From JBNJFY01 sp051747265 (lineage in GTDB: Bacteria; Bacteroidota; Rhodothermia; Balneolales; Balneolaceae), in the NCBI GenBank assembly GCA_051747265.1, contig JBNJFY010000006.1, positions 175,725 to 239,724 on the forward strand: a stretch of DNA of 64,000 nucleotides, given 5' to 3'. The translations under genes and the position numbers were made by a program. The notes under the pieces are model-generated. The model was given only the letters and a program-made list of their open reading frames with translations, ran no database searches and was not told the DNA's origin. This document shows, piece after piece, positions 33,371 through 42,439 of the stretch; within the stretch, counting starts at the first letter, position 1, and each line of letters starts with the position of its first letter.

Positions 33371-36300
33371 ATGTTGATCATCAATCAGGCACTACACATG
33401 GCTAATACTACACTTACCAAGCGGGGACTATCTAAGTTATCCATATTCATCGTACCGATTGTTACATTCATTCTGTTTTTTCAGGGGTGCGATAAACCTT
33501 CGGCACCGGATTTTAACCTACAAAGTAGTGTGCAAGCACCGCTGTTATTTAACAAAAAGTATCAGGTGCTGGGCAATGGTAGTGGAGCCTTGATTGATAC
33601 CACCAAAGATTCGTTTGATTCCCTTTTTGTGGTAAGCCCGTCCGATGAGCTGATTACTCTTTCCCAAGAACAAGACATCAGCATTGGCGATCTGGATGAT
33701 GTGGTTCCCGAAGTAGATGTGGACCCTACCGAAGTAGCCACGGAGATTGGAATTATTGAAGTGGATGATTTCAGCACCGGGCTCAACTCCAAAGTGGGTA
33801 CGCTTGAAGAAGGCTCCAAATCAACGGATAGTCCTACCAATGCCGAAGTGGGTAACTTCGAGCCGGAAATTAATGGCTCAGGTAGCGCCACACGGGCTGA
33901 TTTCGGTGCTCCAACCGGTACGGGTAACATACCAAGTGGTAGTGGTGATGCAACCATTTCAATAGATGCTGGTGATTTTGTCAGTGCTACGGTTGTGGAT
34001 GGTGGATTACGACTGGAGTTCACCAATAATCTTGGTATGGATCTGGATAACTTAACGACTCAACTTAAGTCAAATGGGTCTGATGTTGGCACTCAGATAT
34101 CATTTTCAGAACCGGACGATAATCTGTCTAATGGCTCAACGTTTGTTGATACTGTTAAATTTAATGATCCCCCAACAACGGTAGAGGATCCACTTAGTGC
34201 ATTTGTTAGTATTAGTTGGACTAATCAAAATGCTACTAATGGAAGTGGTCTTGATGTAGCTATATCGGATGCCAATTTAGTAGCCTCAGAAGCACAATCC
34301 GATATCCCCGCTCAACAATTGGATCCCACCACACCGGATATCTCTATCGGTGGAAGTGATTTCTCCTATGCCATTTTGGCCAACGACAGCGAAGGGGGCA
34401 CGGTCAATGGTTTAACCATTACTATTGAAAACAATACAAATCTGCCGCTTACCAATCGTACGCAATCCGGTACGCCCGAAATGGAACTCATCAATAGTGA
34501 CGGGATGACCATTGGAGCTAGTAAATCATTCGTGGATCCCAATAACACCGGAGCTAATGAAATTGCGGGAGGATCTACGGGAGAAGTTACCTTTGATCTG
34601 AGTGGCAATAAACTGACCAAGACACTCAGTTACACCTTGGATCTGGGAACCGCCGGGGGGAATAATCTATCGGTAAGCAGCACGGATGCGATCACTATTA
34701 CTTCTCAAACACAGACACTTAAGGTTAATGAGGCTAAGTCAGCTATTGACGCTCAATCTAATATTGCCATTTCCGACACCAATTCAGTGGAGGGCGATTT
34801 TGTGCGAGCAGAAGTAGAGGAGGGCACATTGAATTTTACTTTTCGAAACACGCTGGCCATCCCAATGACCATTGATAACCTGACCATCGAAAATAAAAGT
34901 GCCTTTAAAGCTAAAAATACCGGGCGATTCTTTGCAGCTGGATCGGAGATAGGCTCATTGTCAAATGTGGTAATTGCCGCTAATTCCACCCAATCGGAGT
35001 CTATTCCTTTAGCTGGTAAAGGTATTTCTGATGAAATTGTTATTGATGGTACCGCCTCTTCCGATGGGAGCGGCACGGACCCCAAAACCGTGAAATCATC
35101 GGATTTAATTGAGGTGGATGTAACCGGTAGTATTAGTGTAAATGAGGCGGAAACGGCACTGGATCCACAGTCGTTCAACAGCAGCGATGTGATTTCCATT
35201 GGAGAGGATGCGTTCATCTTTAACTCAACCGATGATTACATTCAGCTGGATGGAGGCATTCTGCGTATCGATGAGATCGTTAACCAACTGGATGTCAATA
35301 TTGATACGCTGCATATTGAAGTGAGCTCGCTGTTAGATCCTAATGGTGACCCACTTGCAATTAAGTTTCAGGGCAATGCCGATGGCGGATACCAATCCTA
35401 TCAATACCGTCAAATAGAACGGAATGAGAATGAGAATGGAAATGGTACCCGTGATCCTATAGAAATTGAGCTTTCCGGCTTTAAAATTTCTTCTAGTTCC
35501 AATGATCTAAACTACTCCTTGAGCGGGAAAACGGCGTCTACCCATGGACTCACGGATTCATTGCGTGTTATTAACAGTACGGATTCGGTTAGTGCATCTA
35601 TGAATCTACAAAATTTAGAAATCGGAGAAGCCGTGGGTACCGTGGCCACCAAAGAGGTCTTCCTCAACAACGATGTGAGCGGGAATGGCACCGATCTGGT
35701 AGATCTGTTTAATAACGACGAAGCTGAAGTCGATTCTCTGAGCGATCTGCAAGAAATTTCCGAGCGGTTGGATGATATCCAGTTAAATAATACCGCCTTC
35801 AACTTGTTTTATGATTCCAATTTAGGGGTTGAGGCCACGCTATATATGGTGATGGTAGGGATCGACTCCAAAGGGAATAAGGCCTATTTAAAACCGAAAT
35901 CGGATAGCGACTATGCAATGGACGCTAATGAGTCGGTTACCGGTTTGCATGCTAACGGAAGTCCGGTTCCCAAAGAAAATATCCTGAAAATATCCCTGGA
36001 TGCGGCCCAACAAATGGGACAGACCAGCCAAGGAGTTATCGCCTTTAACAGTACAAATTCCGAAGTGGATGATTTCTTGAGTAACCTGCCTACAGAGATC
36101 CGCTTTATCGCTAAAGCAGTGGCCAATCCGAATGGTAAGCGGGGCTTTGTAACCACACCGATTGATTTTGCCACTACGCTAGGTTTTGACATCCCTATCA
36201 ACTTTGCTGCTTCCACCGGACCTAATGCTATCAATGATACCTTGGAAGTTGATTTGAGTGACTTACCCAAACCCGGTGATGACGCTACTATCAAAGAAGG

Positions 36301-36655
36301 GGTGCTCACCATAGAATATACTTCGGGCCTTCCGTTCGGCGTGGATATGGCCATGGACTTTCTGGATGATAACGATGAGGTTATTGTGACTATTCCCGAT
36401 CAAAGTTCTAGCTATTCCTTACAGGCGGCTACAGTAGATAACAGCACGGGATTTGTGACGCAGCCGGTAGAGGATAAAATGGTGATTTCCCTAAATGAAC
36501 AGCAGTTGGAGCAGTTACACAAAGCTCGCAATATTCACATTACAGGCAGTATGGCTACCGCAAATGATGGAGCGATGATAAAATTACGTTCGTCCGATTA
36601 TATCGAGCTTACCGTTAAGTCTAAATTCACCATTAATTTCTCAGTCGGTAATTAA
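33371..36655 (+). CDS. Very large lipoprotein with repeated beta-sandwich-like domains
   Basis: 1094 residues from the ATG at 33371; an ATG at 33398 (MANTTLTKRG) is an alternative. The N-terminus ends in a lipobox-like LFFQGC. The body is rich in Thr, Ser, Asn and Asp, with repeats of about 120-160 residues that begin alike (AQSDIPAQQLDPTTPDISIG, AKSAIDAQSNIAISDTN, AETALDPQSFNSSDVIS) and contain strand patterns. The family is not recognised. It is followed after 34 bases by a DUF5723 outer-membrane protein, so the two may act together at the surface. Confidence 0.75.
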   Translation: MLIINQALHMANTTLTKRGLSKLSIFIVPIVTFILFFQGCDKPSAPDFNLQSSVQAPLLFNKKYQVLGNGSGALIDTTKDSFDSLFVVSPSDELITLSQEQDISIGDLDDVVPEVDVDPTEVATEIGIIEVDDFSTGLNSKVGTLEEGSKSTDSPTNAEVGNFEPEINGSGSATRADFGAPTGTGNIPSGSGDATISIDAGDFVSATVVDGGLRLEFTNNLGMDLDNLTTQLKSNGSDVGTQISFSEPDDNLSNGSTFVDTVKFNDPPTTVEDPLSAFVSISWTNQNATNGSGLDVAISDANLVASEAQSDIPAQQLDPTTPDISIGGSDFSYAILANDSEGGTVNGLTITIENNTNLPLTNRTQSGTPEMELINSDGMTIGASKSFVDPNNTGANEIAGGSTGEVTFDLSGNKLTKTLSYTLDLGTAGGNNLSVSSTDAITITSQTQTLKVNEAKSAIDAQSNIAISDTNSVEGDFVRAEVEEGTLNFTFRNTLAIPMTIDNLTIENKSAFKAKNTGRFFAAGSEIGSLSNVVIAANSTQSESIPLAGKGISDEIVIDGTASSDGSGTDPKTVKSSDLIEVDVTGSISVNEAETALDPQSFNSSDVISIGEDAFIFNSTDDYIQLDGGILRIDEIVNQLDVNIDTLHIEVSSLLDPNGDPLAIKFQGNADGGYQSYQYRQIERNENENGNGTRDPIEIELSGFKISSSSNDLNYSLSGKTASTHGLTDSLRVINSTDSVSASMNLQNLEIGEAVGTVATKEVFLNNDVSGNGTDLVDLFNNDEAEVDSLSDLQEISERLDDIQLNNTAFNLFYDSNLGVEATLYMVMVGIDSKGNKAYLKPKSDSDYAMDANESVTGLHANGSPVPKENILKISLDAAQQMGQTSQGVIAFNSTNSEVDDFLSNLPTEIRFIAKAVANPNGKRGFVTTPIDFATTLGFDIPINFAASTGPNAINDTLEVDLSDLPKPGDDATIKEGVLTIEYTSGLPFGVDMAMDFLDDNDEVIVTIPDQSSSYSLQAATVDNSTGFVTQPVEDKMVISLNEQQLEQLHKARNIHITGSMATANDGAMIKLRSSDYIELTVKSKFTINFSVGN

Positions 36656-36689
36656 TCGGGGTGCGCGTCAGAGATAAGAGTTATTCAAT

Positions 36690-38243
36690 ATGAGAAATGG
36701 ACAAATGAAACAGATAGGATTATTACTACTAAGCTGGATGGTCGTGCTGGTATCGGGAGGATATCAATCCGCTGAGGCCCAGTCTATGAGTCAGTCTTCT
36801 CGTTCGATTGGCATGGGGGGCACCGGTACGGCATATATAACCGGCTATCTAGCCAATACGGTTAATCCGGCCAACTTAATGTTGGATGATGGATCTCATA
36901 ATTTTACGCTTGGGCTGTTTGGTGGTCTGCAAGTTACCGGTGGAGGTTCATTGGCCGATCTAAATGTATATGACAGTTATTTAACCACCGGTCAGACCTT
37001 AGCTGGCACCACCGCGGAGAATATGTTGAATGATTGGTATGGCTCTGAAATCACCACTACGAAATTTATGGGGGCCAATGTAGATGTAACCACATTGGGG
37101 GGAAGCTATCGAGGAGAGAATTGGGCTTTCGGTGTGTCTATACGTACCCGAGTGAACGCGCGATTTGAAATGAACAAAGGGTTTGCCCAACTCGGTATTT
37201 ACGGCTTGAACGGTGAGCAGTTCAGCACGCCCACACCGGTAGATTTTGGAATTAAGGAAGACGTCTACACCGAACTTTCGTTATCCTATGCTCGCCAAGT
37301 ACTCTATATGGATGAGTTTTTGGGCTTTAGTAATGTGCGGGTCTACGCGGGTGCGGCTCCTAAGCTTACCTTGGGAATGCATCATACAGCATTGGATTTT
37401 AACTCTGAGTTGACGGTCAAAGGGGATAGCTTAATTAATCACTCATTTTCGTACACCGCCCAAACGGTAGGCTCGGTTACGGATGATATCAATCAATATG
37501 CCTTGGATAAGCAATCCGGTAGTGTGGGCGATCGCAGTTTAGGCGATTATATTCAAGACCCTCAGGCCGAAGATTTTTACGGAATCAGTGGTTATGGCAT
37601 GGGTGTTGATCTGGGAGCTACGATAGAGATGGATGTCCATAATTTAGGACTTGGCCTGTTCAATCGCGCCGATCGTAAGAAGTTGCGTATCTCGTTGGCA
37701 GTTACCGATTTGGGATATGTGGAGTTCAACCAGCAAGCTGGTGAGTTTGAAGCCAGCGGAGATTTTAACTGGCGCGGCTTGGATGTGGACGAAGACGATC
37801 TGGATGAGAATTATGATGGCGATCTCGGAAAATACGCGGAGCACGTGGTGTTAGATTCATTGCTGGAAGGAAATTACGCCCAAATTAACCCAATGGAAGC
37901 GGAATCCTATCGCGTGAATTTACCAACCCGGGCATCATTTGGTGCTCAGCTTCAATTGGATCGTTTTTCCATTGCCACTGATATCGGACTGGGATTAAAT
38001 GACGAAGCATTAAACTCGCAAGCAATTACATTCGCCTTGGGAACCGAATATAAATTCTTTGGATTCCTGCCTTTACGTACGGGTATACGCACATCCAAGG
38101 ATACGGCTACCCGTTATAGTTTCGGAACCGGACTCGATTTTCGAAACTTTACCTTCGATTTCGGGGTGATGACTGCCGCTTACGGATCCAAACGAGGAGC
38201 CGCAGCCAATTTTGCCTGGAGTGGTTTGCAGATCCGCTTCTAA
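36690..38243 (+). CDS. DUF5723 outer-membrane protein
   Basis: 517 residues, signal peptide ending AEAQ. The N-terminal region SQSSRSIGMGGTGTAYITG and ANTVNPANLML is the characteristic opening of DUF5723/PorV-like FadL-type proteins of Bacteroidota. Many amphipathic beta-strands ending with an aromatic-type residue follow, and the C-terminal strand AWSGLQIRF fits a barrel closure. The protein is predicted to be a beta-barrel in the outer membrane. It is likely co-transcribed with the preceding large lipoprotein. Substrate or role is unknown. Confidence 0.82.
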   Translation: MRNGQMKQIGLLLLSWMVVLVSGGYQSAEAQSMSQSSRSIGMGGTGTAYITGYLANTVNPANLMLDDGSHNFTLGLFGGLQVTGGGSLADLNVYDSYLTTGQTLAGTTAENMLNDWYGSEITTTKFMGANVDVTTLGGSYRGENWAFGVSIRTRVNARFEMNKGFAQLGIYGLNGEQFSTPTPVDFGIKEDVYTELSLSYARQVLYMDEFLGFSNVRVYAGAAPKLTLGMHHTALDFNSELTVKGDSLINHSFSYTAQTVGSVTDDINQYALDKQSGSVGDRSLGDYIQDPQAEDFYGISGYGMGVDLGATIEMDVHNLGLGLFNRADRKKLRISLAVTDLGYVEFNQQAGEFEASGDFNWRGLDVDEDDLDENYDGDLGKYAEHVVLDSLLEGNYAQINPMEAESYRVNLPTRASFGAQLQLDRFSIATDIGLGLNDEALNSQAITFALGTEYKFFGFLPLRTGIRTSKDTATRYSFGTGLDFRNFTFDFGVMTAAYGSKRGAAANFAWSGLQIRF

Positions 38244-38249
38244 TTACTG

Positions 38250-39377
38250 TTAAGGAGATTGAGGGAGGCGCTGGATCGATACCGTATCTGGGATAGGGGT
38301 GCCATCCAGAATATGATCGACCAGGAGTTCAGCCCCATATTTACAATACAACAATCCCTTGGAACCCAGAGCTACCATGGTTGACAAGGAGGGATGCTTG
38401 GGATGGTTGCCTATAATGGGTTTGTGTTGGGGCGAAGAAATACGCACGCCACTCCATTGTTGCCGGATGGATAATTTGGGGGCTAACTCGGGTAAGGTGC
38501 GTTCTACTTTCTCAAAAAGTTTGGGGCGGGCATCTATTGTGGGTTCGGTGTCTGTGAAGTGGTGTTCGTAGGTACTGCCCACAATGAGTTCATAATCACT
38601 GTATCGGGCCATATACCCTAAGCTGGATATGGAGTGCGTAAAAGGCAGTGGATCGGGACTCGCCAAGTGCAGCAGCTGTCCTTTGACCGGGTGTAAGGGG
38701 AGCCAGTCCCAATCACGATCAGTCACCGCGCCAAAGCCCTTGGTATCTATTACATGATCCGCGTAAATCTTATTGGATAGATGCCTCGATTTTATGATCC
38801 ATCGACCATTGACATAACTGCGTTCCAAATGGGGGTCTATGTACAGCTCTCCAAAATCATGTGTAGTAATCAGAGTATGCATCGCCTGCAAAAAAGAAGG
38901 CATACGTACCATCAATCCTACTGAGATCCATAATCCTCCATTAACACAATGTATACCGGGATGCTTGCGCTCCATTTGATCCGCATCCAGCCAGGATACC
39001 CAATCATCGGGCCAGTCTGTTTTTTCATATTGAGCACGCATTTGCTCATACATCTCCTCGGTTTGCGCCGGACGAAGGACACCCGTTGCTTCATAAAGTG
39101 GGGTAGAGGTGTACTGCTGCGCACGGTCCAACAAAGTTCTGATTGTCGGATAACTTTGTTCCACACGCCATACTTTGGTGGCTCGCCGCCCGGTAGCCGG
39201 ATTGATCATACCGGCTATGGCTCCGGATGCACCACCAGCTACGGCTTTGTTGTCTATCACTAAAACCGAATAATGGCGATCCAGCAGAGTTATGGCAGTG
39301 GCCATTCCGGACAGGCCGGCACCAAAAACCACGAAATCAAAGTGCTCCGCTGTTGGAGTAGGAAAGGCAGATAGCAC
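38250..39377 (-). CDS. FAD-dependent oxidoreductase (DAO family)
   Basis: 375 residues. The FAD-binding Rossmann motif FVVFGAGLSGMATAITLLDR is near residue 15, followed by the DAO-family pattern AVAGGASGAIAGMINPATG. The C-terminal part ends with a conserved-looking SLSTMVALGSKGLLY, the FAD-contacting stretch. It resembles glycine oxidase and the C-terminal domain of MnmC; the substrate is unknown. It follows pncA by 7 bases on the same strand, so it is the last gene of a three-gene unit with pncB and pncA. Confidence 0.85.
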   Translation of the reverse strand: MLSAFPTPTAEHFDFVVFGAGLSGMATAITLLDRHYSVLVIDNKAVAGGASGAIAGMINPATGRRATKVWRVEQSYPTIRTLLDRAQQYTSTPLYEATGVLRPAQTEEMYEQMRAQYEKTDWPDDWVSWLDADQMERKHPGIHCVNGGLWISVGLMVRMPSFLQAMHTLITTHDFGELYIDPHLERSYVNGRWIIKSRHLSNKIYADHVIDTKGFGAVTDRDWDWLPLHPVKGQLLHLASPDPLPFTHSISSLGYMARYSDYELIVGSTYEHHFTDTEPTIDARPKLFEKVERTLPELAPKLSIRQQWSGVRISSPQHKPIIGNHPKHPSLSTMVALGSKGLLYCKYGAELLVDHILDGTPIPDTVSIQRLPQSP

Positions 39378-39384
39378 GTGTGCT

Positions 39385-39996
39385 CTACATTAACTGTTGC
39401 GATTCGATTGTTTGAGCACCGGCTTTTTTCATTTCAGACCAAGCGGCTTCTACAGATCCCTCAATATTAATACCCCGAACAGCATCTGTGATAACAGTAA
39501 TCTTAAACCCTTGCTTTAATCCATCCAGCACCGACCATTTAACACAGAAATCGGTGGCTAAGCCAGCGATATACAGGTGATCGATATCCCGCTCATTCAG
39601 ATAACCGGTTAATCCAGTGGGGGTTTGCTGATCATTCTCAAAAAAAGCCGAGTAAGAATCGATATTGCGCCTAAAACCTTTCCGTATGATCAATTCCGAT
39701 TCTGTGGTGTTCAGTTTGGGGTGGAAATTTGCTCCCCGTGATCCCTGAACACAATGGTCGGGCCACAAAACCTGTTCCCCATAATCCATCTGAACCGTAT
39801 CAAAGGGTTCGATATTTTCATGAGAGGAAGCAAAAGAGGTGTGCCCTTGGGGGTGCCAATCTTGCGTTTGCAGAACATGATCGAAACGAGGGATCAACTT
39901 ATTGAGGATAGGTACTACGGCATCCCCATTGGGAACTTCCAAGGCACCACCCGGACAAAAATCATTCTGTACATCAATAATGAGTAGAGCATCCAT
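39385..39996 (-). CDS. pncA: Nicotinamidase/pyrazinamidase
   Basis: 203 residues, isochorismatase-like hydrolase. The catalytic Asp is in LIIDVQNDFCPGG, the metal-binding residues in TQDWHPQGH, the catalytic Lys in IRKG, and the nucleophile Cys in GLATDFCVKWSVL. The enzyme converts nicotinamide to nicotinate. The PncB gene lies 22 bases upstream in the same operon and uses that product. It overlaps nothing, and the gap to the oxidoreductase is 7 bases. Confidence 0.95.
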   Translation of the reverse strand: MDALLIIDVQNDFCPGGALEVPNGDAVVPILNKLIPRFDHVLQTQDWHPQGHTSFASSHENIEPFDTVQMDYGEQVLWPDHCVQGSRGANFHPKLNTTESELIIRKGFRRNIDSYSAFFENDQQTPTGLTGYLNERDIDHLYIAGLATDFCVKWSVLDGLKQGFKITVITDAVRGINIEGSVEAAWSEMKKAGAQTIESQQLM

Positions 39997-40018
39997 AAAT
40001 ATTGATCTGTTTCTATGA

Positions 40019-41458
40019 TTAGGGAGTAGTGATCATTTTATATTCGGCCAACAGTTGGTCTCGAATATCCATTAAGCTTTGAGAAATACCAACTTTATAA
40101 ATGTGGGGGTTATCAAAACGTTTATACTCTAAGGGTAGCTGTTCTAGGCGTTCTCGCATATAAGCAGCCGATTGAGCGATGGTGGGTTGTGCTTCAGATA
40201 TTTTTCCGTCACGCATCACTTCTTTGAGTAGGGGGCCCGAGGTAAAGCGGGAAGTGTCTGCGTTTTTGTTGGTGATATGGGGATGATACATTCGATGGGG
40301 AGCCGATTCATGATCCAAGGTGATGGCATCGCCATAGAACTGGTCCTCCTCATCGTAGAACCGGTAAATTTGCTTCATTGCCGGTAAGGTTTGCTTTTCA
40401 ATGTTCTCAGAAATTTTAAAGCGAGGCTCATCATTTAACTGCGATAGTTTGTACACGCCGTCCAACGCTGGGGATTGATCACCGGTCACCAAACGTGTTC
40501 CCACACCGAATACATCGATCGGGGCTTTCTGATCCAGTAAGCTTTTTATTACATATTCGTCTAATTGATTGGATGCAGCAATTTTAACGTGCTCTAAACC
40601 AGCCTCGTCCAACTGTTTGCGAGCTTGACGAGCGAAGTAGGCCAAGTCTCCACTATCCAGGCGAATACCTTTCAGTTGATGACCTTGTTCTTCCAGCTCC
40701 TTAGCTACTTTTATGGCATTGGGAATTCCCTGATTCAGGGTATCGTAGGTATCTACCAGTAGAATGGTATTTTCCGGGTATAGTTCCGCAAATTTCCGAA
40801 AGGCTTCCAGTTCAGATTCGAAGGATTGTATCCACGAGTGAGCCATGGTCCCCGAGGCGGGAATATCAAACTTGCGTGCTGCATATACATTGGAAGTGGC
40901 ATCGAACCCACCAATCATGGCCGCCCGGGAGGCTAGAATTCCGCCAAATCCCTGTGAGCGACGAAGCCCAAAATCAATGAGTTTGCGTTCGCCGGCCATC
41001 AGTCGCATCCGAGCAGCTTTGGTGGCGATGAGGGACTCGAAATTGAGCAGATTCAGCAAAAAAGTTTCAATGATCTGGGTATGGATGATGGGGCCTTCCA
41101 CGCGAACAATCGGTTCGTTGGGAAATACGATTTCTCCTTCCGGAACCGAGTAGATATTGCCGTTAAATTGGAAATCTCGCAGATAGTCTAAAAAAGGCTT
41201 TCGGAACCCTTGCGATTTCAGAAATTCGATGGAGTCGTCAGAAAATTGTAGCTGTTCCAGATGATCCAAGACATCTTTTAAACCCGCAAAAACGACAAAT
41301 CCCCCGTCAAATGGAATATCCCGAAAAAAGTAATCGAAGGTGGCTCGTTCATTGGCTCTACCCGATAGCAAGTAGCCCTGAGCCATGGTGAGCTCATAAA
41401 AATCGGTGTATAGCTCTACTTGCTCAAGAAGAGGAGGTTTTGCGATATCTAATTTCAT
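40019..41458 (-). CDS. pncB: Nicotinate phosphoribosyltransferase
   Basis: 479 residues. Family signatures are YTDFYELTMAQGYL near residue 17, FDYFFRDIPFDGGFVVFAG, and SQGFGGILASRAAMIGGFDA, with GIRLDSGDLAYFAR near residue 250. The enzyme forms nicotinate mononucleotide from nicotinate and PRPP, the rate step of the Preiss-Handler pathway. With PncA it makes a complete nicotinamide-salvage pair. It is the first gene of the minus-strand operon, behind a spacer of nearly 1 kb containing two hairpin-island copies. Confidence 0.95.
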   Translation of the reverse strand: MKLDIAKPPLLEQVELYTDFYELTMAQGYLLSGRANERATFDYFFRDIPFDGGFVVFAGLKDVLDHLEQLQFSDDSIEFLKSQGFRKPFLDYLRDFQFNGNIYSVPEGEIVFPNEPIVRVEGPIIHTQIIETFLLNLLNFESLIATKAARMRLMAGERKLIDFGLRRSQGFGGILASRAAMIGGFDATSNVYAARKFDIPASGTMAHSWIQSFESELEAFRKFAELYPENTILLVDTYDTLNQGIPNAIKVAKELEEQGHQLKGIRLDSGDLAYFARQARKQLDEAGLEHVKIAASNQLDEYVIKSLLDQKAPIDVFGVGTRLVTGDQSPALDGVYKLSQLNDEPRFKISENIEKQTLPAMKQIYRFYDEEDQFYGDAITLDHESAPHRMYHPHITNKNADTSRFTSGPLLKEVMRDGKISEAQPTIAQSAAYMRERLEQLPLEYKRFDNPHIYKVGISQSLMDIRDQLLAEYKMITTP

Positions 41459-41584
41459 GGATCGATTGTTGGTGAATAAGTAACACGTAATATCAGGTTA
41501 TAAGAACAGATAAACCAAACCAATGATTCAAAATTCAAAAGGCATTCTCAAGGACAGAAAGTTTTACTATTTGAGCCTTTGTAG

Positions 41585-41632
41585 GTCGGGCTGTCCATCA
41601 ACCGAAGGACATATAGGTTGGCCAGCCCGACG
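41585..41632. repeat. Nested hairpin: GTCGGGCTG stem with inserted loop
   Basis: GTCGGGCTG (41585-41593) pairs with CAGCCCGAC (41623-41631). The ~29-base loop holds a second motif (CAACCGAAGGACATATAGGTTGG). In the second copy (about 41978-41996) the same palindrome is bare (GTCGGGCTGCCAGCCCGAC), so the loop sequence is an insertion in one copy or a loss in the other. Confidence 0.75.
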
Positions 41633-41797
41633 AGTGCCCCTGGCAAATAGTATGCAATGAGCATCTGATATTTTTACGAAACGAAGCCGATTTTAGCTAT
41701 AAGTATGCATATTTATCACTGGCCTGTGAGGAATATAGGATCTTAAAAATGAGCAGAGCTCATCAGCGCGCCTTACCGGACAGAGCCCGGTAAGGAG
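41624..41797 (+). repeat. 174-bp direct repeat, copy 1
   Basis: From AGCCCGACGAGTGCCCCTGG to ACAGAGCCCGGTAAGGAG. It matches 41989-42162 with only a few substitutions, 365 bases apart. Confidence 0.9.
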
Positions 41798-41836
41798 GGA
41801 GGAGGTTTTCTGGTCGGCCTTCGCCCGCCCAGAAAA
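41751..41836 (+). repeat. Composite hairpin island, copy B3 (imperfect inner stem)
   Basis: GAGCAGAGCTC, then ACCGGACAGAGCCCGGTAAG, then an inner stem TTTTCTGG...CCAGAAAA (41806-41836) that has two mismatches, less perfect than in the other copies. Confidence 0.75.
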
Positions 41837-41988
41837 TCCTATATACTCTGGATTACCATTGCTCAATAAGTTGAATTGTGTACACTTCAACCAGCGCAAT
41901 GGCTTCCTATCTTTCGGCCTTTGATAAAATGGCGTTAAGAATCCGTTACAGTTCAGTGTACATAGATACCACTGTAGGTCGGGCTGCC

Positions 41989-42162
41989 AGCCCGACGAGT
42001 GCCCCTGGCAAATAGTATGCAATGAGCATCTGATATTTTTACGAAACGAAGCCGATTTTAGCTATAAGTATGCATATTTATCACTGGCCTGTGAGGAATA
42101 TGAGATCATAAAAATGAGCAGAGCTCATCAGCGCGCATTACCGGACAGAGCCCGGTAAGGAG
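41989..42162 (+). repeat. 174-bp direct repeat, copy 2
   Basis: Second copy of the element at 41624-41797. It continues directly into hairpin island B4. Confidence 0.9.
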
Positions 42163-42318
42163 AGGGGCCATTTTCTTGGGCGGGAGCGAAACGCTCCCGC
42201 CCAAGAAAACCCAACTTCCGCGAGCGTCCGCTCGTGGAAGAAAAATATTGATACGTTTATACTCTTGACGCAGCTCCAGCTGCGTCAAGCCGTAGGGAAG
42301 CTCCAGCTTCCCAAGAAC
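42116..42318 (+). repeat. Composite hairpin island, copy B4 (most complete)
   Basis: GAGCAGAGCTC, ACCGGACAGAGCCCGGT, inner stem TTTTCTTGGGCGGGAGCG (42171-42188) with CGCTCCCGCCCAAGAAAA (42192-42209), then GCGAGCGTCCGCTCG, TTGACGCAGCTCCAGCTGCG and GGGAAGCTCCAGCTTCCC. The inner stem is a perfect 18-bp match with a 3-nt loop. All modules are small palindromes in a row. Confidence 0.85.
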
Positions 42319-42371
42319 ATTATCTGTAGTCTAGATAAATCGATCAGAAATAGTCTTCATGTTTTGCAGTT

Positions 42372-42410
42372 AAAAATAAAAAAGGCTTTCCCCGAGAAGA
42401 GAAAGCCTTT
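42372..42410 (-). terminator. Intrinsic terminator of the LPP20-protein operon
   Basis: AAAGGCTTTC (42381-42390) pairs with GAAAGCCTTT (42401-42410), with a T-rich tail on the minus strand (TTTTTTATTTTTAAC), ending the minus-strand operon that starts at 47756. Confidence 0.85.
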
Positions 42411-42439
42411 GCAAACTGAATAAAATTAAAAGGAAGTAC

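Larger units (their letters stand above)
41459..42439. other. Intergenic region with a direct duplication and hairpin islands
   Basis: 981 bases with no supported gene. Two 174-bp direct copies (41624-41797 and 41989-42162) each end with the start of a composite hairpin island. The left one begins inside a nested hairpin. A bidirectional terminator lies at 42381-42410. A short unique region separates the copies. Confidence 0.75.

Noticed and set aside
41693..42288. Short minus-strand frames reading LLTGLCPV and RADELCSF
   Set aside because: They translate the composite hairpin islands and repeat in both copies; they are products of palindromic repeat DNA, not genes.
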